From Malus domestica (Eukaryota > Streptophyta > Magnoliopsida > Rosales > Rosaceae), in assembly GCF_042453785.1 (NCBI RefSeq), contig NC_091665.1, forward strand, positions 28,010,501 to 28,074,500: a stretch of 64,000 bases of DNA. The letters are read 5' to 3'. The notes below the pieces were generated by a model. That model was not told the DNA's origin and ran no database searches. It was given only the letters and a program-made list of their open reading frames with translations. Position 1 is the stretch's first letter. Each line of letters begins with the position of its first letter. Both the position numbers and the translations under genes were made by a program. Shown here one piece after another: positions 1 to 8,917 of the stretch.

Positions 1-479
1 TTAAGCCCAAACACAACAAACATTTGGGGCCAAGAAAACGAGCGGTGGCCCAGTATTATCAGGTAATATATGAACCAAAGTCACGTGACACGTGGTCGTT
101 GCAGATCGCGAGCCATCGTCCCCCATTTGCAATTGATTAGGGCATTTTGGAGTGGAAGCTTTATATATGTGATACTATCAAATCCACGGCGAGCCGAGCG
201 ACTGCGTCTCCAGCTATAAATCCGGCAGACCTTCTATCGTCGCTCAAAACACTCATCGACCTCCTCCGTCACCTCATCCGTCAAAACCTCCGTTAAACCC
301 TCGTCGGCTTCATCTGCTCTCATCGAGGTTTGAGATTTTTCTCCACAGCCGCCGTTTATTTTATTTGTTTGCCGAATCGTTTTTTTTTTTTTTAGCTCGT
401 TTAAAGCAGCGATCTTTTGCTGCAATCGAACATGAAATGGAAATGTTTCTGGTTTTTATTTATTACTGGAATATCTCAG
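1..479 (+). promoter_or_regulatory. Duplicated DnaJ (ZRF1) promoter and 5' leader driving F-box copy 1
   Basis: This segment is nearly the same as 23941-24420, the promoter and leader of the ZRF1-type DnaJ gene. Shared landmarks are two adjacent G-boxes CACGTG (82-87 and 89-94), TGGCCC/TGGGCC-type site II motifs near 25-55, a TATA-like TTATATAT near 161, and a CT/T-rich leader. The similarity stops at about 468-472 in the word ATTACT, where F-box sequence begins. The G-boxes suggest bZIP/bHLH (for example ABA or light) responsiveness. I infer that it now serves as the promoter of the F-box gene; transcription is not shown. Confidence 0.7.
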
Positions 480-1993
480 ATGGAAAGAGAACCGTCCAAG
501 TCCCGTTCGAAGGTGTCAATGGAGTTGGACAGAATTAGCAACTTACCAAGTGACGTTATAAACAGAATTTTGTCACATTTGCCGATTAGGGAAGCAGTTA
601 GAACAAGTGTTTTATCAAGCAAGTGGAGGAACAAATCGGCTATGCTTTCTCATCTTTTGTTTGATGATCGGTGCACCTCGGATCAAAACCCTACAACCTT
701 TACAGGCATTGTTGATCATGTACTCTTGGGTCACATTAGCCCCATATACAGGTTCAGGATCATTCATTCCCGACCTCAAGTCTGTAGAGATATTGATCGA
801 TGGATTCTTCATCTGTCAAGAAACTCTATCAAAGAGTTGTTGCTTAATATCAAATGTAGTGGGCATCGCCACAAGATGCCTTCATGTTTGTTTTCTTGTC
901 AAGATCTCATTTATTTAGTGTTGTATGATTGTTTGCTACAACCTCCATCCAAGTTCCAAGGATTCAGGAGTTTGAAGACTTGTCGTCTTTTTAATGTTAC
1001 CCTGGACCAAGATGTGCTTGAGCATCTGATTGTCTGCTGTCCTCTCCTTGAGAGATTAACATTGTGGCACTGTGATGCATTAACCCGGTTCAAGATTGAT
1101 GCACCGAATCTCAAATTCCTTCATTTTAAAGGCGTGCTTGAGGATGTTAGTCTTGTGAATACCTTAAAACTGGCCGAAATTCACATTAGTTTGACTGCTG
1201 ATGTTGCAAATGACCAAAGACGGACTGCTGGAAGTTGTAGCAATTTGCTCAATTTTTTTGTTCATCTGCCTCATATTCGATGTCTTCGTGTCAAATCTAA
1301 CTTTTTGAAGGTAATGGTTTTTGTGGCTTCATTCTTTCAGTCAATAATCAGATTTTGTGGCAATCAGAAGTTGACTGTATTTTCAATCTTCTGTTTTCTG
1401 AACCTTTCTGTTCCAGTATTTGGCTGTCGGAGTCTTGCCAGGAAAGCTACCTCAACCGTGTCTATATCTGAATTTTTTTTCTATACATTTAAGCTTCCAC
1501 GATCCGAAGGAGATTTTAACTGTTTTATGTCTTCTGAGAAGCTTCCCTGCTCTACAGGAACTTGAAATTTCAGTGAGTTTATTGTATTATGTTGATGCAT
1601 GCATATCCTGGTGTTCAATTAAGAATGTCAACCCAACTCTCTACACTAATTGTATTTTACTGTTTAGAGAGCTATTTTATGTGATGTTCAAGCATCTGAT
1701 GATATAGACTTATGCAGGCCTTGAATGAGTATGAGGGTGCTGAGGGAGAAGTGAACTACGGGTTAGACAACAACCAGAATTGCCAATTGACCAAACTGCG
1801 AATTGTCAAAATAACCGGCATCTATGGTGACAAAGCTGAACTAGATTTCATCAGGTTTTTGCTTTCAAGTTCACCTGTGCTCGAGAAGATGACTGTGAAG
1901 CCTGCTACTGCTAGAGATTTTCAACTAGTAAAAATGTTGCTCCAGTTTAAGCGTGTCTCGGAGAATGCAGAGATATTCTACTTAGACCCTTGA
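432..1993 (+). CDS. F-box/FBD/LRR-repeat protein, copy 1 (chimeric 5' end)
   Basis: Predicted substrate adaptor of an SCF ubiquitin ligase, of the At1g13570-like F-box/FBD/LRR family. Exons are 480 (or 432)-1310, 1417-1572 and 1718-1993, giving 420 codons from ATG 480 or 436 from ATG 432. The F-box is at residues 17-60 (LPSDVI..ILSHLPIREAVRTS), followed by leucine-rich strands (LLERLTLWHCDALTRFKI) and a C-terminal FBD-type region (LTKLRIVKITGI...LEKM). Donors are GTAATG at 1311 and GTGAGT at 1573; the acceptors are TTCCAG and ATGCAG. The upstream in-frame ATG at 432 lies in sequence borrowed from the DnaJ leader and would add MKWKCFWFLFITGISQ. The related gene at 15748 starts at the equivalent of 480, so 480 is the ancestral start. 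Both domains are complete, so it is probably functional; the target is unknown. Confidence 0.85.
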
Positions 1994-2663
1994 TTCCTCA
2001 ATGAAACATGTTTGGCAGATAAGATACGAGGACTTACCGGCAGAAACTGAATGCGGATTTTGATAGTTTGATACAATTATCTGTTATGTATTTTTCTTTG
2101 AACAATGCCTCAGTGTCTTGCTAGGTGCATTGTTCAGTGTCTTACTAGGTGCCTTTTTTTGGAGTGTTATGTCTTGTCAAACGATGCCAGTAGATATGTC
2201 TTCTTTTCTTTTACTAATCTCATGTTCAACTTGGACTCTGATGTTAAATTTTGACCCTAAGATGTCTGATGATATGTCTCGAATACAAGAGGAGTAATTT
2301 GAAAGTGTTTTTAGAATGACTTAAAAGCGCTTACAAGCCATAGGTCATTTTGTAGAAAAGGTTGAAAGTTATAAATGGAGAAGGGCCGCATGCGGTGGTC
2401 ATATTCAAGAACCTCTTCAGGAGTTATTAAATGAACATTTAGAATGCGCGACGCAGCCAAACTAGAAGAAAGTACATCGGCAGCAATTATTTGTATTCGA
2501 TTCAGCAGTATAACCAAAAGAAAAGGTTTTGTTCAGATTACCTCCGGAATAGAGGGCAATGCCTGATTGCTCTCCGTTTTGGGATAGCACGACAACAATT
2601 CTCGGTTGTACAACGAGTTTAGAACAAAACTGATCTCATTTCTAACATATGGAGTTTTACGTA
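1994..2663. other. 3' flank of F-box copy 1, no gene
   Basis: No coding region seen. The stretch aligns along its length with 17275-17892 (downstream of F-box copy 2) and in part with 13870-14050, so it belongs to the local tandem duplication. It holds the F-box 3' untranslated region and the convergent PARN-like 3' end. Confidence 0.6.
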
Positions 2664-2852
2664 TTACAAGTCATCAAAATTTATCGCTGAGTCGCTAGAC
2701 CAATAAATTTCTTTAGAACTTGTAGCTGAATTAGCTTCCATAACATAGTCCGAGTCTTTGTCTAGGGACTCCGCTAAATCTGCCTCCCATAAGCCTAACC
2801 TGCAGACTCTCTTGTAAGTTTCGTAACTCGATGCTCTTATGCCCTCCGAAAC
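2664..2852 (-). pseudogene. PARN-like pseudogene copy 1, 3' end of last exon
   Basis: Reads in frame as the C-terminal 60 or so residues of the intact PARN-like gene's last exon (compare 17893-18085), from EGIRASSYETYKRVCRL to SAINFDDL and the stop. The copy lacks three residues of the AL-E-D segment and is cut at 2852 by a 5.2-kb insertion; the exon resumes at 8050. The sequence TCTTATGCCCTCCGAAAC is present at both edges (2835-2852 and 8050-8067) as a target-site duplication. It cannot encode a full PARN-like protein. Confidence 0.85.
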
Positions 2853-3469
2853 AACAACAACAACAACAACAACAAAGCCTTTTCCCACTAAGTGGGGTCG
2901 GCTATATGAATCCTAGAACGCCATTGCACTCGGTTTTGTGTCATGTCCTCCGTTAGATCCAAGTACTCTAAGTCTTTTCTTAGAGTCTCTTCCAAAGTTT
3001 TCCTAGGTCTTCCTCTACCCCTTCGGCCCTGAACCTCTGTCCTGTAGTCACATCTTCGAACCGGAGCATCAGTAGGCCTTCTTTGCACATGTCCAAATCA
3101 CCGGAACCGATTTTCTCTCATCTTTCATTCAATTTCGGCTACTCCTACTTTACCTCGGATATCCTCATTCCCAATCTTATCCTTTCTCGTGTGCCCACAC
3201 ATCCCACGAAGCATCCTCATCTCCGCCACACCCATTTTGTGTACGTGTTGATGCTTCAACGCTCAACATTCTGTGCCATACAACATCGCTGGCCTTATTG
3301 CCGTCCTATAAAATTTTCCCTTGAGCTTCAGTGGCCTACGACGGTCACACAACACGCCGGATGCACTCTTACACTTCATCCATCCAGCTTGTATTCTATG
3401 GTTGAGATCTCCATCTAATTCTCCATTCTCTTGCACGATAGATCCTAGGTAGCGAAAATGGTCGCTTTT
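2853..3469 (-). mobile_element. RTE LINE fragment A with (GTT)n 3' tail
   Basis: The minus strand encodes the end of the reverse-transcriptase ORF in two broken pieces ([20 protein letters not shown] and [15 protein letters not shown] to IADPT), followed by the 3' untranslated end and a GTT repeat at 2853-2876. A frameshift or gap separates the two pieces, so it is dead. It stops at 3469, where a different repeat begins. Confidence 0.8.
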
Positions 3470-3916
3470 TGTGATCTTCGCTAGATTGCTCCGGTCATTA
3501 GTGTGGATAAGTATATAAATGGATAGAGACAGGAAAGCAAACATAAGATGTACGTGGTTCACCCAGATTGGCTACGTCCACGGAATAGAGGAGTTCTCAT
3601 TAATTGTGAAATGTTTACACAAGTACATAGGTTCAAGCTCTCCTTTAGTGAGTACAAGTGAATGATTTAGTACAAATGACATTAGGAAATATTGTGGGAG
3701 AATGATCTCGTAATCACGAAACTTCTAAGTATCGGAGTGCGGTATCGTCTTGACTTGCCTTATCTGTCTCATAGGTAGATGTGGCATCTTCTCTGGAAGT
3801 ACTCTTCCTCCATTCAGGGGTGGTATCTTTAACTGGTGGAGATGCACAAGGTAATATATCAATTTCACTTGAAGCTTACTTGTAGTTTCAGGCTTGGTCA
3901 AGCGCGATACAAACCA
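3470..3916 (+). repeat. LTR-like sequence, related to solo copy at 12987
   Basis: Begins TGTGATCTTCGCTAG and ends ...CGATACAAACCA, and shares about its first 230 bases with 12987-13220 (word GATTGCTCCGGTCA, then ACGTGGTTCACCCAGATTGG). The two copies diverge in the middle and are again similar at the end (GGTCAAG..GATACAAACCA / GGTCAAG..GGTACAAACA). TG...CA ends and a second dispersed copy support an LTR. No partner LTR was found at the 3' end near 7100, so the element is truncated or never complete. Confidence 0.5.
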
Positions 3917-6196
3917 TGTAGTAGGAGTCCCCCAAGTCGCCGAGCTAGAGGATCTGCTGAAAGAGGTGACAGACAAGGTAAGCAATCAGAGCTCCAGCTG
4001 ATTGTTCACATTCTCCCTATCTTGCAGGCAGCATGAAGGATAAAGAGAAGAAAATGAGAAGAGATGATATGGGATACTTTTGCTTTTGAAGAAGTAACTT
4101 TCCACAGGCTTATTCTTGAACTGAGCTGGAGGGTTTTCTGGTTTCCTCCAGAGTATAAGGCCGACTGAAGAATTTGAGGGTCAAAACAAGTCCATCAAAT
4201 CTAGAGTACGTTCGACCCTGCTGATATGAGATACTTTTGCTTTGACAGAGTAATGGATGTATCGGCACGTGTGCTGTTTCGCTTGTCTCCACATGCTTCC
4301 TTGTATCCTTCTCCCTTGCCCTATCTGTTCCTCAGGCAGATGCGGTATCTTTCCTGGAAGCATAAGATGTTGAAGATGAGTACTCGAGAGCAATGGCAGG
4401 TAAGTAATCAGGTAAGGGGTTCCAGGCAGTCAGTTCCTGGCTGGAAGCTTGATTCCAAGTGCTGACTGATTGCTCTCTTTCTCCTTGTCTTGCAGATAAG
4501 AACAAGGCCAAAGGAAAAGACAGGGAAAAAGCATGATATGGGATACTCTTACTTTTAACCCTGATGATATGAGATATTCTTGCTCTAGTATAGCTTGTTT
4601 GCAGAGATATTATCGGGGGGAAAGAAAGCTGAATATTTCGAAAGGCTTCGTTGAGAGTGCCCTCTCAGATATGAGGAAGGGTTGAGCATTTTTGCAGGTC
4701 TGCCTGTCCGTTGGGAATGGAGGTCGACATATATAGGAGTCTCCTTAACAACAAGTAGTAATGCTATTCCTTTACCCTACTTGGTCATAGCACGGTAGTG
4801 GGAGCTGCTAGCTTCACATGTTTTAACTCTGTCAGAGCACTTTGAAAAAGTGGTCTGTGGTATCTGGAAAGGTGATGTTGCGTGTGAAGATTACAGACAG
4901 CTTTATCCAAGGAGATCCGGCTCTTGAAGTTGGGAAAGTGTTGCCTCTTCGGTTTTCGAACAAGCAATCCTATCGGGGATCTGGCTCTCGAGATTCGGAG
5001 AACGATGCCTCTTCGATTTTTGAGAAAGCAATCATGTTGGGGGTCTGGCTCTCGAGATTCGGAGAGCGGTGTCTCTTCGATTTTTGAGAAAGTAATCATG
5101 TTGGGAGTCTGGCTCTCGAGATTCGAAGGGCGGTGCCTCTTCGATTTTGGAGCAAGCAAACTTGTGGGGAATGTTTTCTCGAATGTGAGTAAAGGTTGGG
5201 CATGTTTGCTAGTCTACCTTGCCACGAAGCACAGAGGTTGACACATAGGGACTTTCCAATTATCCAGCAATGGTACTGTTCCTTTACCCTCTCTTCGATT
5301 TTTGAGAAAGTAGTCATGTTGGGAGTCTGGCTCTCGAGATTCGGAGGACGGTGCCTCTTCGATTTTGGAGCAAGCAATCTTGTTGGGAGTGTTTTCTCGA
5401 ATGTGAGTAAAGGTTGGGCATGTTTGCTAGTCTACCTTGCCACGAAGCACAGAGGTTGACACACAAGGACTTTCCAATTATCCAGCAGTGGTACTGTTCC
5501 TTTACCCTTGTGGGTAATAATATGGTAGCTAGACCTTCAAAATTTATGTGTCTAAACTTTGTTAGTGTTGTTTCTTTGCTATTCTTTTACCCTTCTTGGT
5601 CAGAGCGATGTAGTGGGAGCTGCAAGCTTCACGTGCTCAACTTTGGTAGAGAACTTTGGCAAAGTTATCTGTGGTACCCATGAGCTACTGTTGCGTGTGG
5701 GAAGTGGGTGATTGAACAGTAAGACTCATGTGCTTTCTACTTCACCAGAAGTCTTTGACAGAATGCCCATAATTTCCGCAAAGCTGAGTGTGCGTGTGAC
5801 AGGTGCTGACAAGGCTGGAAAAGTAGGTGCCTCTTCGATTTCTGAGATCGGCCCTCGTGGTCTCTGAGCAGCCCAGCTTTTGAGAAAGCAAGCGCCTCTT
5901 CGATTTCTGAGATCGGCCTTCGTGGTCTTTGAGCAACCCAGCTTTTGAGAAAGCAAAGGCCTCTTCGATTTCTGAGATCGACCTTCGTGGTCTCTGAGCA
6001 GCCCAGCTTTTGAGAAAGCAAACGCCTCTTCGATTTCAGAGCAGGCGCCTCTTCGATTTCTGAAGCTCTGTCGAGTGCAGATTTTTATAAGGGCTGGCAT
6101 TAAGTTCCAAAGCACACTTGAATCTCCACCAGTAGAAGCTCCATTCTTGCACTTCTTAGATCTTGATTTGTCCGACCTCTTCTCTCTTCAACACCT
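3917..6196 (+). repeat. Untranslated internal region with tandem repeats of a non-autonomous retroelement
   Basis: No protein domain recognised. The words CCTCTTCGATTT and CTGGCTCTCGAGATTCGG recur many times between 4940 and 6065. Two clear tandem arrays are present: a 218-bp unit repeated at 5073-5290 and from 5291 (including a segment beginning TGCCACGAAGCACAGAGG), and a 65-bp unit at 5829, 5894, 5959 and a partial copy at 6024. Parts (about 4090-4500) are found again in reverse at 53700-54240. This behaves like the long leader before the gag-like ORF at 6197-6877. Confidence 0.6.
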
Positions 6197-6877
6197 TTGA
6201 AAATGTTGGGCCCCTCCGACCGTCGTTTTGACTTGAACCTTGTTGAAGAGGCAGCTCCGCTTTCTCCAGACAACATATGGCGCCCATCCTTCGTCTCCCC
6301 TACTGGTTCTCTTACTGTTGGGGATTCCATGATGAAGAATGATATGACCGCTGCGGTGGTGGCCAGGAACCTTCTCACTCCCAAAAATAACAGACTACTT
6401 TCCAAAAGGTCTGATGAGTTAGCTGTTAAGGATTCTCTGGCTCTCAGTGTTCAGTGTGCAGGTTCTGTGTCTAATATGGCCCAACGCCTATTTGCTCGAA
6501 CCCGCCAAGTTGAATCATTGGCGACTGAAGTGATGAATCTCAAACAGGAGATTAGAGGGCTCAAGTATGAGAATAAACAGTTGCACCGGCTCGCACATGA
6601 CTATGCTACAAACATGAAGAGGAAGCTTGACCAGATGAAGAAATCTGATGGTCAGGTTTTACTTGATCATCAGAGATTTGTGGGTTTATTCCAAAGGCAT
6701 TTATTGCCTTCGTCTTCTGGGGCTGTACCGCGTAATGAAGCTCCAAATGATCAACCTCTGATGCCTCCTCCTTCTAGGGTTCTGTCCAGTACTGAGGCTC
6801 CGAATGATCCCCCTCCGGTGCCTTCTCTTTCTGGGGCTCTACCGACTGCTAAGACTTCTCCTAAGCAACCTTTGTGA
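6197..6877 (+). CDS. Coiled-coil gag-like ORF of a non-autonomous retroelement
   Basis: An uninterrupted ORF of about 226 codons; an ATG sits at 6203 inside AAAATGTTGGG. It has an N-terminal part with DNIWRPSF and LTVGDSMMKND, then a heptad-rich coiled coil (RQVESLATEVMNLKQEIRGL to KRKLDQMKKSDGQ), and a C-terminal tail of short P/S-rich repeats (APNDQP.., APNDPP..). A diverged homologue lies on the minus strand at 52429-53046 in another element. No protease, RT or integrase neighbours it. I do not recognise a characterised family; coiled-coil plus repeat context suggests a structural gag-like protein of a TR-GAG/LARD-type element. It is followed by a normal-looking 3' end with AATAAA near 6945. 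Confidence 0.6.
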   Translation: MKMLGPSDRRFDLNLVEEAAPLSPDNIWRPSFVSPTGSLTVGDSMMKNDMTAAVVARNLLTPKNNRLLSKRSDELAVKDSLALSVQCAGSVSNMAQRLFARTRQVESLATEVMNLKQEIRGLKYENKQLHRLAHDYATNMKRKLDQMKKSDGQVLLDHQRFVGLFQRHLLPSSSGAVPRNEAPNDQPLMPPPSRVLSSTEAPNDPPPVPSLSGALPTAKTSPKQPL

Positions 6878-7105
6878 AGGCTCCCTCTTGTTTGTTTATT
6901 TTGACTTATGTATATGTACATATTTGTAGCTTATCGGGGATATCAATAAATAAGCTTTCCTTCATTTCAACGTATTATGTTAATTACACCAAAGCCTTCT
7001 TCGCTAAGTTCTTTGAATTTTCTTTTGTTGAAGCTTTGTGAGTGGAGCATGTAGGTTGAGGTAGTGTTCCCTTAATTTCCTGAGTGAGGAAAACTTCTCG
7101 GTTGG

Positions 7106-8049
7106 AGACTTGGAAAATCCAAGTCACTGAGTGGGATCGGCTATATGAATCTTAAAACGCCATTGTGCTCGGTCCTGTGTCATGTCCTTCGTTAGATCCA
7201 AGTACTCTAAGTCTTTTCTTAGAGTCTCTTCCAAAGTTTTCCTAGGTCTTCCTCTACCCCTTTGGCCCTGAACCTCTGTCCCATAGTCGCATCTTCTAAT
7301 CGGAGCGTCAGTAGGCCTTCTTTGCACATGTCCAAACCACCGTAACCGATTTTCTCTCATCTTTCCTTCAATTTCGGCTACTCCTACTTTACCCCGGATA
7401 TCCTCATTCCTAATCTTATCCTTTCTCGTGTGCCCACACATCCAACGAAGCATCCTCATCTCCGCTACACCCATTTTGTGTACGTGTTGATGCTTCACCG
7501 CCCAACATTCTGTGCCATACAGCATCGCCGGCCTTATTGCCGTCCTATAAAATTTTCCCTTGAGCTTCAGTGGCATACGGCGGTCACACAACACGCCGGA
7601 TGCACTCTTCCACTTCATCCATCCAGCTTGTATTCTATGGTTGAGATCTCCATCTAATTCTCCGTTCTTTTGCAAGATAGATCCTAGGTAACGAAAACGG
7701 TCGCTCTTTGGTATTTCTTGATCTCCGATCCTCACCCCTAACTCGTTTTGGCCTCCATTTGCACTGAACTTGCACTCCATATATTCTGTCTTTGATCGGC
7801 TTAGGCGAAGACCTTTAGATTCCAACACTTCTCTCCAAAGGTTAAGCTTTGCATTTACCCATTCCTGAGTTTCATCTATCAACACTATATCGTCTGCGAA
7901 AAGCATACACCAAGGAATATCATCTTGAATATGTCATGTTAACTCATCCATTACCAACGCAAAAAGGTAAGGACTTAAGGATGAGCATTGATGTAATCCT
8001 ACAGTTATGGGAAAGCTTTCAGTTTGTCCTTCATGAGTTCTTACGGCAG
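7106..8049 (-). mobile_element. RTE LINE fragment B, reverse transcriptase C-terminal part
   Basis: The minus-strand ORF 7906-7124 encodes the C-terminal RT region, starting with the catalytic FADD motif ([12 protein letters not shown]) and running to a stop after IADPTQ. Upstream on the same strand (8049-7907) the sequence continues as RT (LHQCSSLSPYLFALVMDELT), broken by a stop after DELT. The N-terminal RT and endonuclease are missing, the usual 5' truncation of a LINE. Its own 3' tail is absent: the match to the LINE terminus stops at about 7110. Confidence 0.8.
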
Positions 8050-8917
8050 TCTTATGCCCTCCGAAACGATCTCCAATAAAGAGTCACAAATCTCTTCACT
8101 GCTCATGGCATCCAAAAATGTTTCAGATAAACCACGTCGCCAAAAAACAACAATGGCGCAGCTCCTGTCCACTAACCGAACATCAAATTCTTCAGAGAAG
8201 ACAGCATGTGACTTGCACAACAAGCTCTTGATCATCCCTGCAGTCATCCTACTTCTGAATCCCCATAAGAATACCAATTGATCACAGCTGACCTTTCTCA
8301 AATTCTTTGTCCAGACTCTGATATCCTCATTGGTTGATTCTTGGGGGCTGTCAAAACACGGATTGGAAATGTTCGTGAACTCTTTGATGGCTGGAGCCAA
8401 CAGTGCATTGTTAGATACCATAGTGTTGTTGGAAATTTTCAGAACGGAGCAGAGCTTTGCAAACAAATAGCACATCTTCACCACATTATGCCTATGAATG
8501 TTGCCTTCACTTTCTGTAGATGACAACCCAAACATTGTATGTAGTAAGAGAAGAAGTTAGGTTTGCTCTGAAGTAAAAAAATGGCATAACGGACAGCAAT
8601 TGACACAAGAAATCATAGGAAAACCAAGTAAAACCCACAAGAGCGACAAATATGTGAATTACTTCACTCTATTCAACTGTGCAAACATCTAGATTCGTGC
8701 AGGGTCTTGTTCCTTAAATTTCACTTCCCATTACAATTTTTCTCAAGGAACTCGGCAGAGCATCTGCAAAATGGAAAGCCAAAACACCTTTCAACATCTG
8801 AAACCAATGAAAAATAAAATCGTTGGATCAGATAAAATCTGATTCAATACACCGGCACCAGAAAAAAGGATTAAAAACAACAGGAGGTCAACATACATAC
8901 CGTAGTACTAAATGACC
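8050..8917 (-). pseudogene. PARN-like pseudogene copy 1, remainder with scrambled exon order
   Basis: 8050-8535 is the 5' part of the last exon (compare 18068-18536), still open. 8536-8690 follows the next intron, then the copy jumps: 8683-8790 matches exon 4 (19495-19605), and 8791-8905 matches intron 4 (19363-19473), which in the intact gene lies on the other side. Exons 5, 6 and 7 (18736-19371) and exons 1-3 are gone. A short junk piece leads into the duplicated intergenic block at 8918. Cannot be a working gene. Confidence 0.8.

Larger units (their letters stand above)
2853..8049 (-). mobile_element. Composite insertion: RTE-type LINE 3' end + LTR-type non-autonomous element + second LINE piece
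   Basis: The block is flanked by a perfect 18-bp duplication and starts (on the minus strand, at its 3' end) with a (GTT)n tail preceded by the conserved CCCACTTAGTGGG terminus typical of plant RTE-clade LINEs. It contains LINE copy A (2853-3469), an LTR-like sequence and internal region of another element (3470-7105), and LINE copy B (about 7106-8049). Copies A and B overlap in content but differ at several percent of positions, so they are not one element simply split in two. The order on the minus strand is LINE B, reversed LTR-type element, LINE A with tail. See the separate finding for models. Confidence 0.75.

Noticed and set aside
3083-3418. ORFs on + at 3083-3418 and 7430-7657
   Set aside because: Antisense readings of the LINE reverse transcriptase.
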